This document shows, piece by piece, positions 33,935-42,949 of a DNA stretch of 64,000 bases. Under the pieces are notes generated by a model. It was not told the DNA's origin. It made no database searches and worked only from the letters and a program-made list of their open reading frames with translations. Source of the stretch: Cytobacillus sp. FSL H8-0458 (GTDB taxonomy: Bacteria; Bacillota; Bacilli; Bacillales; Cytobacillaceae); the NCBI RefSeq assembly GCF_038002165.1, contig NZ_JBBOBR010000001.1:2976001-3040000 (forward strand). Reading direction: 5' to 3'. The first letter of the stretch is position 1. Every line of letters begins with the position of its first letter. Made by a program: the position numbers and the translations under genes.

Positions 33935-34750
33935 GGTGTTAAGGGTGAAGGCATTAAGGTGGCCGTATTAGATATTAATCACCCGGATCTAAAACCGAAT
34001 CTTAAAATGGGCATGAATTTCACAAGTTCCATTGCCAGTGAATTTGGGGACAGAAACGGACACGGCACACATTGTGCAGGTATTATTGCCGGCTGTGACA
34101 ATGATACTGGTGTTGTTGGGATTGCTCCACAAGCAGAACTATATGTTGCCAAAGTCCTTGGCGACGATGGTTCGGGTACAATCAATGGCATTATCAATGG
34201 AATCGATTGGGCAATCTCTCAAAAGGTCGATATCATTTCCATGAGCCTTGGTGCTTCCGTGAATCCAGGTGCGGCTTTTCACAGTGCCATGAAAAGGGCA
34301 CGCGCTGCCGGAATTGTGATTGTAGCTGCAAGCGGAAACGAGAACAGTCATGTCTCCTGGCCAGCTGCTTATGATAAAGTCATTGTCGTTGGTGCCGTTG
34401 ACCAGACATTAGGACGCGCTGGATTTTCTAACTTCGGTAAAGAGCTTGATATTGACGCTCCAGGTGTGGACACTTACTCAACATATCCTATCAACAAGTA
34501 TGCAAAGTATTCAGGTACTTCAATGGCAACACCAATGGTATCCGGGGTCGTTGCACTGGTTCAGGCATACACTAGTAAGACTGGTGTAAAGGCAACACCG
34601 GAAGTCATAATGAATATGATTAAACAGCGTTCCGTAGACCTTGGCGATATGGGTGACGCAATGTTCGGTAATGGGCTGGTCAATATCTATAAGCTGATCA
34701 AAGGACAGAGCCTTCGACCTGCGGAGGGCTTATTTTTTTTATATAAATAA
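33935..34750 (+). pseudogene. Subtilisin-like S8 protease remnant
   Basis: The frame resembles the mature catalytic domain of a subtilase (GVKGEGIKVAVLD, NGHGTHCAGIIAG, ASGNENSHVSWPA, YSGTSMATPMVSG). No signal peptide or propeptide precedes it, since the family A repeat ends right where they should be. The catalytic Asp motif is VLD-INHPD, missing the Thr-Gly that normally follows the Asp (a six-base deletion). His and Ser motifs are intact. The last residues read through a terminator-like hairpin. No ribosome-binding site fits GTG 33959. I judge it an inactivated gene, although a cytoplasmic subtilase is not excluded. Confidence 0.75.
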
Positions 34751-34751
34751 T

Positions 34752-34786
34752 CGCGGGTTCGCTGCGTGACTGGAGTTGAAATCAAC
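34752..34786 (-). repeat. Dispersed repeat family B, fragment
   Basis: On the minus strand this reads GTTGATTTCAACTCCAG then CACGCAGCGAACCCGCG, matching the left end of copies at 19937 and 32413; the remainder of the element is absent. It follows the subtilase remnant directly. Confidence 0.65.
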
Positions 34787-34854
34787 AGGCAAGCTTTATA
34801 GTCCCAAAACAGCAATCTATACGGATAGAGCCTTTAGAAAACAGCCTTTAGAAA

Positions 34855-34880
34855 ATAAAAAAAGACTGCAAAGAGTCTTT
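34855..34880 (-). terminator. Terminator of the C1q-like gene
   Basis: AAAGACT / AGTCTTT hairpin followed on the minus strand by an uninterrupted T-run. Confidence 0.7.
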
Positions 34881-34953
34881 CATGATGCCTTTAAAAGGGG
34901 AATCTGCGTTTTACAGTACTCAAAAAAAGCATGGACAATGATAAATCGTTTCC

Positions 34954-35412
34954 TTATTGTCTAACCAGGAGGGCACCATCATAACGTGTACGGGTTACTT
35001 CTCCCTCTATATTTCCATCAGGAGCCCTGATAACAACCTTTACACTATCGTTTTCTTGTAAGGGTATGATGGTGGAGACACTGGTTACCCCTTCCCCAAA
35101 AGAAAATATTTCCGTGTCTTGAGCAACTAAATTACCATTTACTTCAAATCCTAATGTTATAAAATATCCCTCATTTAAGTTATCTGGTATATAGCCAACC
35201 GCAGCATTGAGAGAATATACGCCATCCTGTTTGGGTCTAAAAATACCTGTTTCCGGGTTATATTCATTATTAATGTCTAACTGTTCTACTGTATAGACAA
35301 CATCTGAATCCTCCGTCACCCTCTGGTTTGTATTTCTGACAGCCCTAAATGCACTTTGATTGGTAAACAGCCATTTCCAAATTCCAAAAGGATCATAGGC
35401 TATTTTAATCAT
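34954..35412 (-). CDS. C1q/TNF-like jelly-roll protein
   Basis: ATG 35412 is chosen over GTG 35424 on ribosome-binding-site spacing (AAAGGGTG). The 152-residue product has the C1q-like pattern seen in Bacillus exosporium and other secreted proteins: SAFRAVRNTNQRV at the start of the fold, then YNPETGIFRPKQDGVYSLNA, and a final YDGALLVRQ strand. There is no collagen-like GXX region and no signal peptide, so export would need a non-Sec route such as mother-cell lysis. A spore-surface role is a guess. Confidence 0.65.
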   Translation of the reverse strand: MIKIAYDPFGIWKWLFTNQSAFRAVRNTNQRVTEDSDVVYTVEQLDINNEYNPETGIFRPKQDGVYSLNAAVGYIPDNLNEGYFITLGFEVNGNLVAQDTEIFSFGEGVTSVSTIIPLQENDSVKVVIRAPDGNIEGEVTRTRYDGALLVRQ

Positions 35413-36040
35413 AATAAAAGTCACCCTTTCTCATTTTCTACTAGTCTATTAATAAACCTTTGTTTTTGACTTGGCGCTTGTCCAGCTGCTTAGTAAAATT
35501 ACGTTAAACAAAAACAGCCTTATTGCAGTCGTATTGTTTACCATAATAAGAGTTTTTGACTCTTCTTCTCGCTGCAAGCTCTTTACTAATGAATTTCAGC
35601 TTGTTTTTCTGCACATCTCTCAAAAGGATGCTTCTGCTATTTGTGGTATAAATAAGCCATTTCGAGTGTCAAAAAAAAAGCCACCCTAAATGGGGTGACT
35701 CGTAATTGATTATTAGTAATTTTTTCTGTTTTTATTTACCATCCATGGCCGAATCATGATTCCGTTCGGCTATCCCCATGTAAATAAGATCGCTATTTTT
35801 ATCATCTGCAGGATCATTTAGAGTGTAGCAAAATGTCACCTGTCGGGTAGGATCCGTCCGCCTCGGGCAGGAATCCACTCTCACAATAGTATCAACACTG
35901 CCAGCTGCTTCCTCTTACTCGCAAACCACGAATAAACAATCGCGCAATCAGCGTAAATCCAAGATACCCCATCAATGGATAAACCTTGCCGACCGATTAA
36001 TACTTTCTTATTTCAAGAATAAGCTGTCCTTATGGCCTTA
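35413..36040. other. Gene-poor region with a possible decayed gene
   Basis: No intact gene is convincing here. On the minus strand, codons at 35892-35996 read SVGKVYPLMGYLGFTLIARL before a stop, resembling one helix-loop of a membrane transporter. A second short frame ends in MAIERN-like hydrophilic sequence near 35720-35830. A hairpin terminator on the minus strand (35671-35698, CCACCC / GGGGTG with nine Ts) would suit a gene that once ended here. I read it as the eroded remains of one or two genes. Confidence 0.35.
35671..35698 (-). terminator. Orphan minus-strand terminator
   Basis: CACCCC-ATTTA-GGGTGG hairpin followed by nine Ts on the minus strand, with no intact gene upstream of it. 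Confidence 0.65.
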
Positions 36041-36964
36041 TTAATTGCAGCTTTCATTATGGCCGGGACAGCCTTTTCTTTCTCCCTCTACTTGTATGGT
36101 GCTATGCTCAATCCCATATTCATCATGCAGTACAGATTGAGCCGCATGAAGGACTGCATCGTGGCCTCCTTCATTTTCAATTACAAGATGGCAGCTAAGA
36201 GAAGGAAAACCGGAAGTAATCGTCCAAATATGAAGATCGTGAACATCTTTTACATGTGCAAGTCCGAGGAGCGCACTTTTAATATCCTCAGGGTTCAGGT
36301 GGGAAGGTGTCCCCTCCATTAAAATGTGGAAAGACTCTTTTGCCACTCTCCATCCGCTTATAAGGATAAGAACTGCTACTATTACACTTGCAATCGGATC
36401 AGCAAGTCCCCAGCCGAAGAAATAAATTAAAAGCGCAGCCGCAATAGCTCCAACCGAACCAAGCAGGTCACCCAGTACATGCAGAAAAGCGCTCCTTACG
36501 TTTAAGTTGTGATTCTTATCCCCGCTCATTAATATGAATGCTGCTGCAATATTGACGAGCAGTCCGATCGATGAAATCACGAGCATTCCCATGCTCTGAA
36601 CAGCCGGCGGCTCAAGAATACGGTGATAGGCTTCATAGAAAATATAGAGAGAAATTAGGAGCAGTGTAATGCCATTTAGTGAAGCAGCAATAATTTCAAA
36701 TCGTTTATAGCCAAATGTTTTTGAATTCGTAGCCTTTTTTTCACCTATTTTAATAGCCAGAAAACTTAAGCCAAGCGCAGCTGCATCACTCAGCATGTGT
36801 CCGGCGTCCGATAGCAGTGCAAGGCTATTAGTCCATATTCCGCCAATCACTTCTACAATCATAAATGAAGCAATTAAAATAAATGCCCACAACAAAGCCT
36901 TTTTATTGCCAGTGTGATGGTGATCATGTGAATGTCCATGCCCGTGCCCATGATTATGTCCCAT
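36041..36964 (-). CDS. czcD: Cation diffusion facilitator CzcD
   Basis: ATG 36964 gives 307 residues; the frame extends further left but AAAGGGGTG lies just before this ATG. The N-terminus is a histidine-rich cytoplasmic segment (MGHNHGHGHGHSHDHHH), followed by six membrane helices with the CDF zinc site (SDAGHMLSDAAALG and HVLGDLLGS) and a cytoplasmic C-terminal domain (DVHDLHIWTI). It exports zinc, cobalt or cadmium by proton or potassium antiport. An inverted repeat at 36979-37000 upstream is a probable CzrA site. It ends GCPGHNESCN. Confidence 0.93.
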   Translation of the reverse strand: MGHNHGHGHGHSHDHHHTGNKKALLWAFILIASFMIVEVIGGIWTNSLALLSDAGHMLSDAAALGLSFLAIKIGEKKATNSKTFGYKRFEIIAASLNGITLLLISLYIFYEAYHRILEPPAVQSMGMLVISSIGLLVNIAAAFILMSGDKNHNLNVRSAFLHVLGDLLGSVGAIAAALLIYFFGWGLADPIASVIVAVLILISGWRVAKESFHILMEGTPSHLNPEDIKSALLGLAHVKDVHDLHIWTITSGFPSLSCHLVIENEGGHDAVLHAAQSVLHDEYGIEHSTIQVEGERKGCPGHNESCN

Positions 36965-36978
36965 ATAATGCACCCCTT

Positions 36979-37000
36979 TATATGAATATATGCTCATATA
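36979..37000 (-). promoter_or_regulatory. ArsR/SmtB-type operator upstream of czcD
   Basis: TATATGA-N8-TCATATA inverted repeat lying 15 bases before the czcD start. It matches the AT-rich TGA-x8-TCA style of CzrA/SmtB operators; a CzrA-like repressor gene is about 3 kb away. Confidence 0.65.
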
Positions 37001-37148
37001 TATTATGTATGACTTCGGCATATTGTTCAATGATTTTTATTATTCCCTTTTTAATTTAGACTAAATGAATAGACTCAAACATCTGCAGACAATATCAGCA
37101 GTAACAGCAGAGAATTGAAAGAACTATTTCAGGCAATTATAGAATTCA

Positions 37149-37183
37149 CAAAAGGGCTGCCTGACTATACAGGCAGCCCTTTC
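37149..37183 (-). terminator. pbuG terminator
   Basis: AAAGGGCTGCCTG / CAGGCAGCCCTTT perfect hairpin just downstream of the pbuG stop. Confidence 0.85.
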
Positions 37184-37185
37184 CC

Positions 37186-38481
37186 TTATGCAAGATAAAC
37201 AAAATAACCCATAAATGCAATACATAGTCCATACATGATGGGATGGATCTCTTGTGGCCTTTTAAGTGCCAGCATTGTAATTGGGTATAAAATAAAACCA
37301 AGTGCAATCCCTGTTGCTACACTAAAGGTCAGAGGCATCATTAAGATTGTCACGAACGCAGGGATAGCGATTTCCAGCTTACCCCAATCAATATGTTTTA
37401 CCTCCATGGCCATCAGTGCTCCAACAATGATCAGTGCCGGCGATGTTACTTCGGCCGTTATCACACTGAGCAATGGAGAAAAGAATAATGCAACCGCGAA
37501 GCATGCAGAGATGATCACTGAAGTAAAACCTGTTCTGCCTCCAGCCGCAATCCCTGAACTGGACTCAATCATGGAAGCAGTTGTAGAAGTTCCAAGCACA
37601 GAGCCTACGACAGTCGCACTGGAATCTGCCAGAAGCGCTTTGCCGGCATTAGGAATTTCATTATTTTTCATCAGGCCAGCCTGACTTGCTATCGCTATTA
37701 AGGCTCCTGCTGTATCAAAAAAGGCAACAAATAAGAAAGTAAATATTACTGCCAGCATTTCCGGAGTAAAGACTTGGTCAATATGCAGAAAAACCTCACC
37801 AAATGTCGGTTCAAGGCTCGGAATGGCCCCCACGATTTTTTCCGGCTTATCAATAAGGCCAATTAACATTCCGGCAGCTGCTGAGATGACCATGCCATAA
37901 AAAATGGCCCCTTTAATACCTCTTACCATCAATACAATTGTTAATATAAAGCAGAAAACAGCCAGCAGCGTGACTGGGGATTTGATATTGCCAATCGCAA
38001 CAAATGTCGCTTCATTTCCTACAACCAGGCCCGCATTTTTCAATCCGATGAAAGCAATAAAAAATCCGATGCCGCCTGCAATTGCATGCTTTAAATCCTT
38101 CGGTATAATGTTAATAATTTTTTCGCGTATTTTTAATAAACTTAAAATGACAAATAAGATCCCTGAAATAAATACACCGGTTAATGCCGTTTGCCACGGA
38201 ATACCCATTCCGATGCAGACAGAAAAAGTGAAGAAAGAATTGAGGCCCATGCTTGGTGCAATCCCAATCGGATAATTGGACAGCAGGCCAATTAATAAAG
38301 AGCCAATAATAGCTGAGAGTGCCGTAGCAGTAAAAACAGCCCCTTTATCCATTCCGGCCTGGCTAAGGATAATTGGATTTACAATTAAGATATATGCCAT
38401 TGATAAAAACGTTGTTAACCCTGCAATTGTTTCCTGCTTGTAAGATGTTTCTCTCTCATGAAACCGAAAAAAAGATGACAT
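37186..38481 (-). CDS. pbuG: Guanine/hypoxanthine permease (NCS2), PbuG-like
   Basis: A 431-residue purine permease of the AzgA/PbuG branch, with about 12-14 membrane helices, the opening FRFHERETSYKQETIAGLTT and the conserved TSTTASMIESSSGIAAGGRTG near residue 300. AAAGGAGGGG precedes ATG 38481. A purine riboswitch of guanine type with a terminator lies upstream, so expression should fall when guanine or hypoxanthine is abundant. Substrate by riboswitch and family: hypoxanthine/guanine. Confidence 0.92.
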   Translation of the reverse strand: MSSFFRFHERETSYKQETIAGLTTFLSMAYILIVNPIILSQAGMDKGAVFTATALSAIIGSLLIGLLSNYPIGIAPSMGLNSFFTFSVCIGMGIPWQTALTGVFISGILFVILSLLKIREKIINIIPKDLKHAIAGGIGFFIAFIGLKNAGLVVGNEATFVAIGNIKSPVTLLAVFCFILTIVLMVRGIKGAIFYGMVISAAAGMLIGLIDKPEKIVGAIPSLEPTFGEVFLHIDQVFTPEMLAVIFTFLFVAFFDTAGALIAIASQAGLMKNNEIPNAGKALLADSSATVVGSVLGTSTTASMIESSSGIAAGGRTGFTSVIISACFAVALFFSPLLSVITAEVTSPALIIVGALMAMEVKHIDWGKLEIAIPAFVTILMMPLTFSVATGIALGFILYPITMLALKRPQEIHPIMYGLCIAFMGYFVYLA

Positions 38482-38511
38482 GCCATTCCCCTCCTTTTTT
38501 TAGTGGAAAAT

Positions 38512-38539
38512 AAAAAAAAGCTTCGCAATATGCGAAGCT
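38512..38539 (-). terminator. Riboswitch-controlled terminator of pbuG
   Basis: AGCTTCGCA / TGCGAAGCT hairpin followed by eight Ts on the minus strand, between the purine aptamer and the pbuG start. Confidence 0.88.
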
Positions 38540-38589
38540 GCCATAAAAAAACAGAAGAAAATAGCATGCCTATTAAAACAAGCTATATC

Positions 38590-38658
38590 CCCTGTAGTCA
38601 AGCTATTTACGGCAGCCCGGTAGAAACGCTCAGACCCTATCTCTGAACATATACAGGT
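38590..38658 (-). promoter_or_regulatory. Purine riboswitch (guanine-type aptamer)
   Basis: The minus strand carries the aptamer core: P1 ACCTGTA / TACAGGG, then GATAGGG-like J1/2, the invariant GTTTCTACCGGGC, then GCCGTAAA and finally GACTA. The C in GACTA (U in adenine sensors) indicates guanine/hypoxanthine. About 50 bases separate P1 from the terminator, a longer linker than in xpt-type switches. Confidence 0.92.
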
Positions 38659-38878
38659 AAAATGTAAGGCGCAGCACATCAAAGATTGCCCTGCCCCAAA
38701 CACAAATTATATATTGATATAATGAAACCAATTCTAGCAAAATCAAATTTGATCGTCAATTCTTTAATTTATTCTGAGAATTCCCTTTTATCTTGAAGTT
38801 GGGTAAGAAGATTTAACGTTAATTTTTTGCTTAAATGGGTAAATAATAAAAAAACCCAGCATGAGGAGGCAGGTCGCT

Positions 38879-39193
38879 ATGTTCATTGTATATGCTAGCT
38901 TGATTCTTATTGCAGCATCCCTGATTTTTCTGGGCATCTATGCTTTTAAAACGTACAAGGATGCCAAACCCGCAATTAAGAAGCTGACAGCAATAAGCAC
39001 TGTCATGCAGCTAAAAGCAGATCAAGTGAAAAATGGGGTTGACGAACTGACAGCAACCCAGAAAGAAATCCAAAGGGATATCGATTATAAGAAACAAACA
39101 TTTAATAATACAGTGGCTGCTGTTAAAGAAACACCGAAAAAAATAAAAAAGTGGTGGAACATTAAAATACCTTTTATCCATCAGATAAAATAA
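38879..39193 (+). CDS. DUF948 (YtxG-like) membrane-anchored coiled-coil protein
   Basis: ATG 38879 with GAGGAGG upstream gives 104 residues. An N-terminal membrane helix (MFIVYASLILIAASLIFLGI) is followed by a long amphipathic coiled-coil helix (MQLKADQVKNGVDELTATQK) and a basic, tryptophan-containing C-terminus (KKIKKWWNIKIP). This is the layout of DUF948 proteins, which in Bacillus are general-stress-associated. The function is not known. A strong bidirectional terminator follows. Confidence 0.8.
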   Translation: MFIVYASLILIAASLIFLGIYAFKTYKDAKPAIKKLTAISTVMQLKADQVKNGVDELTATQKEIQRDIDYKKQTFNNTVAAVKETPKKIKKWWNIKIPFIHQIK

Positions 39194-39220
39194 AACGAGG
39201 GCTGAGCCCTCGTTTTATTT
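39192..39220. terminator. Bidirectional terminator
   Basis: AAAACGAGGGCT / AGCCCTCGTTTT hairpin between convergent genes, with T-runs in both directions. Confidence 0.9.
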
Positions 39221-39224
39221 TGCC

Positions 39225-40127
39225 CTATTTAATTGAAAGTGTACGGTACGCTTCTCCATCGGATTGTACTTTGGGATCTTTTTTATCATCTTTCTTCCCG
39301 CTGCCCGGTTTAAATGTATTATTTCTGTGATAGAGGGCACTTATTTCTCCGCCAATAACAAGTGCAAGGCCGGTTAAAAAGAACCAAAGCATTAATACAA
39401 TAACTCCGCCAAGGCTGCCATATGTGGCTGAATAATTTCCAAAATTGCTTACGTAAAAGGATAAGCCAAAAGATATGATCTGCCACATAACAGTTGCGGC
39501 TATTGCACCCGGCAATACCTGTTTGAAAGGAAAATGTTTATTCGGTGCTACCTTATAAAGAATAGCCAGGACTGTAACCATGATCACAAAAGCAACGGCC
39601 CATCTTAATACATTGATCAGAATTTGCATCCCATCAGATATATTTATAAAATTCCCAATAAAATTCAAGATGACTTTCCCGAATACAGGAAGAACCATGG
39701 CAACAATGAATGCTGCAAGCAGTCCAAGTGTTAAGCCTATGGAAATCAGTCTTGATTTTATAAATGATCTCGATTCCTTTACATCAAACGCATCATTCAT
39801 AGCCCTTATGAAAGCCTGCATTCCATTAGAAGCCGACCATAATGTACCTATAATACCAAAAGTCAGCAGACCGCCGTTCGGCTTCGTAATGATATCTACC
39901 ACATTATCCTCGATTACACTAAACGAATCAGACGGCATTACACTCTGCAGATATGTTAATGCTTTTTGAGGATCCAGTGATAGATATGGAACAATGGAGA
40001 TAAGCAGGATTAATAAAGGAAAAATGGAGAGCATATAATAATAGGCTTGTTCAGCTGCAAGCCCGGTTGCCCGATCATTCTTAAACTCCTTTCCGAGCTT
40101 CTTGCCAAATTGAATAACCTTGTGCAT
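39225..40127 (-). CDS. YihY/BrkB family membrane protein
   Basis: A 300-residue protein with six predicted membrane helices, the conserved opening QFGKKLGKEFKNDRATGLAA and the GTLWSASNGMQAFIRAMNDA block that define the YihY/BrkB family (once mis-called RNase BN). AT-rich hydrophilic C-terminus. GGGAGGGG precedes ATG 40127. The family is a likely transporter with unknown substrate. Confidence 0.9.
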   Translation of the reverse strand: MHKVIQFGKKLGKEFKNDRATGLAAEQAYYYMLSIFPLLILLISIVPYLSLDPQKALTYLQSVMPSDSFSVIEDNVVDIITKPNGGLLTFGIIGTLWSASNGMQAFIRAMNDAFDVKESRSFIKSRLISIGLTLGLLAAFIVAMVLPVFGKVILNFIGNFINISDGMQILINVLRWAVAFVIMVTVLAILYKVAPNKHFPFKQVLPGAIAATVMWQIISFGLSFYVSNFGNYSATYGSLGGVIVLMLWFFLTGLALVIGGEISALYHRNNTFKPGSGKKDDKKDPKVQSDGEAYRTLSIK

Positions 40128-40444
40128 GTAACTACCCCTCCCTTATAACAGCTAATTGCTTGTATGTGTTTATTTCCCCGCAGAGCTTTGAACTAATCGT
40201 ATTTTCATAAAATATTCAATCAGGCTGGAAAAAAAGATAACTTTAAATGACTTACAAAGGAGTACAGAACTAAGCGTATTATTTAACCAGGTAATCCCTC
40301 ATCTAATATAAGAAATGTTATAATTAGATATAGTAATTATCAGATTTGCCGAATAATTAGTTTAAGCTAAAATGGCACAAGCTATCATATTATATTATTA
40401 GCTTATACAGATACTCGAGTATCATATTAGAATGGGGGTCATTT
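40128..40444. other. Divergent intergenic region yihY/yitT
   Basis: About 315 AT-rich bases between divergent genes. I see no ORF with initiation signals, no terminator and no known RNA motif, only promoter-like sequence. Confidence 0.5.
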
Positions 40445-41338
40445 ATGAACGTTTCACTCGAAACTGCTGTTGAAGCAAATGTACATAAAGGATTGACTAA
40501 AGGAAAGCTTGCAAAAAGAATATTCTTCATCATAGTTGGAGCCATACTTATGGGCGTGGGGATCGAAGAGTTCCTTGTGCCCAATAAAATTCTGGATGGC
40601 GGAATAGTAGGCATCTCCATTATCCTCTCTCACCTGTCCGGCTGGAAACTGGGCTGGTTTATTTTCATCCTTAATATTCCGTTTTTTTACATAGGATACA
40701 AACAGATAGGGAAAACTTTTGCGTTGTCTACGCTGCTGGGGATTGCCGTATTATCAGCCACCACCCTCCTTTTGCACGACGTTCCTGTTTTTACTGAGGA
40801 CTTGCTGTTAGCAACAGTATTTGGCGGCATTGTTCTTGGTGTTGGAGTCGGCATGGTGATCAGGTATGGAGGATCCTTAGATGGAACTGAAATTCTGGCC
40901 ATTCTGGTAAATAAAAAACTTCCGTTCTCTGTCGGAGAAATTATTATGTTTTTCAATATCTTCATTTTTGCTACGGCAGGTTTTGTTTTCGGCTGGAACC
41001 GGGCTATGTATTCCATCCTCGCTTATTTCATTGCTTTCAAAACTATTGATGTGGTCATCAGCGGGCTGGATGAATCAAAATCAGCCTGGATCATCAGTGA
41101 CCAGCATAAGGTAATTGGCGAAGCGATTCTGGCACGGCTGGGAAGAGGAGTTACCTACTTAAATGGGGAAGGTGCTTACACAGGGGATGATAAAAAAGTA
41201 ATCTTTTGTGTCATCACCAGACTTGAAGAGGCAAAATTAAAAGCCATCGTTGAAGAAATAGATCCCAGTGCTTTTTTAGCAGTTGCTGATATTGCGGAAG
41301 TCAGGGGCGGAAGATTTAAAAAGAAAGCCATTCATTAA
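40445..41338 (+). CDS. YitT family membrane protein
   Basis: A 297-residue protein with an N-terminal YitT/DUF161 domain of about five helices (GILDGGIVGISIILS and VIRYGGSLDGTEILA are family-typical) and a C-terminal cytoplasmic DUF2179 domain (ILARLGRGVTYLNGEGAYTG, then IDPSAFLAVADIAEVRGGRF). A GGGGG site precedes ATG 40445. Function unestablished; family members are widespread in Bacillus. Confidence 0.9.
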   Translation: MNVSLETAVEANVHKGLTKGKLAKRIFFIIVGAILMGVGIEEFLVPNKILDGGIVGISIILSHLSGWKLGWFIFILNIPFFYIGYKQIGKTFALSTLLGIAVLSATTLLLHDVPVFTEDLLLATVFGGIVLGVGVGMVIRYGGSLDGTEILAILVNKKLPFSVGEIIMFFNIFIFATAGFVFGWNRAMYSILAYFIAFKTIDVVISGLDESKSAWIISDQHKVIGEAILARLGRGVTYLNGEGAYTGDDKKVIFCVITRLEEAKLKAIVEEIDPSAFLAVADIAEVRGGRFKKKAIH

Positions 41339-41367
41339 TTAATAATTTACAAACATGAATGCACCAG

Positions 41368-41730
41368 TTAAATCAAAATAACAAATAAATATATTAGCAA
41401 TAAGATAAATATCAAAAAGATAACAGCTGTTATTAAGTATATCAGTGATCGGGATGATGAGTAGGTCTGCTGGTTAATTCTCTTTCTGACCTGAAAATAA
41501 TTTAAGGTAGAGTAAACCAGGATTGTCAGGCCGGTAACCAGAGAAAATAGACTTAATGAAATGGCAATGCTGTCTGCAAACTTATTTACTCTCTGCACAT
41601 TATTAAAATGCAGTGTGGAAGCAAGTACGCCTATTCCGATTACAGCGATCGATGTTCTTACCCATGCCAGGAAGGTTCTTTCATTTGCCAGATGCTGCTG
41701 TATGTATTTCGACTCTTTGGTTTCTTCCAT
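41368..41730 (-). CDS. YidH family (DUF202) membrane protein
   Basis: ATG 41730, with GGGAGAG upstream, gives 120 residues. The DUF202 signature LANERTFLAWVRTSIAVIGI comes first, followed by two more hydrophobic helices separated by a basic segment (QVRKRINQQ). YidH/DUF202 proteins are small inner-membrane proteins of unknown function. It lies just downstream of the sulfur operon, separated by a weak hairpin. Confidence 0.85.
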   Translation of the reverse strand: MEETKESKYIQQHLANERTFLAWVRTSIAVIGIGVLASTLHFNNVQRVNKFADSIAISLSLFSLVTGLTILVYSTLNYFQVRKRINQQTYSSSRSLIYLITAVIFLIFILLLIYLFVILI

Positions 41731-41827
41731 AAAACAGCTCTCCCTTAACTGAAGTATATGATTATTTTTACCGCTTAACCACAGGTTAAACATTAAAGGG
41801 AACAGCACCCGCTGCCCCCTCCCTGAA

Positions 41828-42604
41828 TTATAATATATCCATCCAGATCTTAATGGATGTAGCCAGAATTAGTACAGCCAAAATAATTTGGAGAATTTTT
41901 GTATTTACTTTCTTTCCTGAAGCAGCTCCTAATGGAGAAGCAATTAAGCTGGCAATTATCATAACGGCTGCAGGAGCATAGTCTACCTGTCCGGTTGCCA
42001 ATTTACCAGCTGTAGATCCAATTGATGAAATAAAAGTGATTGCCAGTGATGTCGCAATCGTCATCCTTGTAGGAATCTTCAATACAACCAGCATTATAGG
42101 AACCAGTAAAAAAGCACCGGCTGCACCAACGATACCAGCCCCGATGCCGACAATCAAAGCAAAGAAGGCTGCAAGCCATTTATTGAACTTTACTTGATCC
42201 AAAGGTATATCATCCAGGCCTTTTTTCGGCACAAACATCATGATTGCAGCAATTAAAGCCAAAACACCATATACAAGATTAATGCCGCCTTCAGTCATAA
42301 ACCTTGAACCGTAGCTTCCGATTAAACTTCCGGCCAGTATGGCTGAACCCATATAAATAATTAGTGTTTTATTCAGATATCCGCCTTTCCTGTAGGCCCA
42401 TACACCTCCGATTGTTGCAAAAAACACCTGTACTGCACTGATTCCGGATACTTCATGAGCAGAAAAAGCAGCTAATCCAAATAACGGGGGAATGTATAAG
42501 AGCATTGGGTATTTAATGATTGAGCCGCCAATTCCTACCATGCCGGAAATATAAGACCCGATAAAACCAATTAAAAATATAACGATCAAAAAAGTAAAAT
42601 CCAT
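41828..42604 (-). CDS. yrkJ: Sulfite/thiosulfate exporter, TauE/SafE family (YrkJ)
   Basis: A 258-residue protein with eight membrane helices and the family motifs [13 protein letters not shown] near the start and [20 protein letters not shown] in the second half. Exporters of this type remove sulfite, thiosulfate or sulfonates. It is the last gene of a run matching B. subtilis yrkE-yrkJ. AAAAGGAGGAG precedes ATG 42604, and a hairpin separates it from the tusA gene. It would expel the products of persulfide oxidation. Confidence 0.9.
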   Translation of the reverse strand: MDFTFLIVIFLIGFIGSYISGMVGIGGSIIKYPMLLYIPPLFGLAAFSAHEVSGISAVQVFFATIGGVWAYRKGGYLNKTLIIYMGSAILAGSLIGSYGSRFMTEGGINLVYGVLALIAAIMMFVPKKGLDDIPLDQVKFNKWLAAFFALIVGIGAGIVGAAGAFLLVPIMLVVLKIPTRMTIATSLAITFISSIGSTAGKLATGQVDYAPAAVMIIASLIASPLGAASGKKVNTKILQIILAVLILATSIKIWMDIL

Positions 42605-42630
42605 GTGGCCGTCTCCTCCTTTTAAGCAAT

Positions 42631-42656
42631 AAAAGGGAGTGGAAACCCCCTTTTAT
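42631..42656 (-). terminator. Hairpin between yrkI and yrkJ
   Basis: AAAAGGGGGTTTCC-type stem closing on a second A-rich arm with T-rich flanks. It is probably a partial terminator that lowers yrkJ expression relative to the upstream genes. Confidence 0.55.
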
Positions 42657-42668
42657 CTTTTCAATAGA

Positions 42669-42896
42669 TTAGCCTTTTTTTATCCAGAACTTTAGCACTC
42701 CGTTGTCATCCTCATGTTTTAAAAGCTCATGTCCTGTTGACTCTGTCCAGGCAGCCAAATCTTTAACTGCTCCTTTATCTGTTGTATGAACTTCAAGCAC
42801 TTGCCCTGATTCGATTTCACCTATTGCTTTCTTCGTTTTTACGATGGGCATTGGACAAGCTAAACCCTTTGCATCTAGTACTTTTGCTGCGTTCAT
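42669..42896 (-). CDS. yrkI: TusA-like sulfurtransferase (YrkI)
   Basis: ATG 42896 behind TTGGAGGA gives 75 residues. The TusA signature DAKGLACPMPIVKTKKAI carries the sulfur-accepting Cys in CPMP. Such proteins receive sulfane sulfur from rhodaneses as a protein persulfide and pass it on. The same domain is fused to a rhodanese in the gene at 44117, suggesting stepwise relay within this operon. Confidence 0.92.
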   Translation of the reverse strand: MNAAKVLDAKGLACPMPIVKTKKAIGEIESGQVLEVHTTDKGAVKDLAAWTESTGHELLKHEDDNGVLKFWIKKG

Positions 42897-42949
42897 GTTC
42901 CATTCCTCCAATTTTTATTATTAGTATTTTGAATTATATTACTAAAAGA

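Noticed and set aside
34776-34964. 62-codon plus-strand frame after the subtilase remnant
   Set aside because: No ribosome-binding site and it runs through a repeat fragment and a terminator hairpin.
37235-37684. 149-codon plus-strand frame
   Set aside because: Antisense shadow of the pbuG membrane helices.
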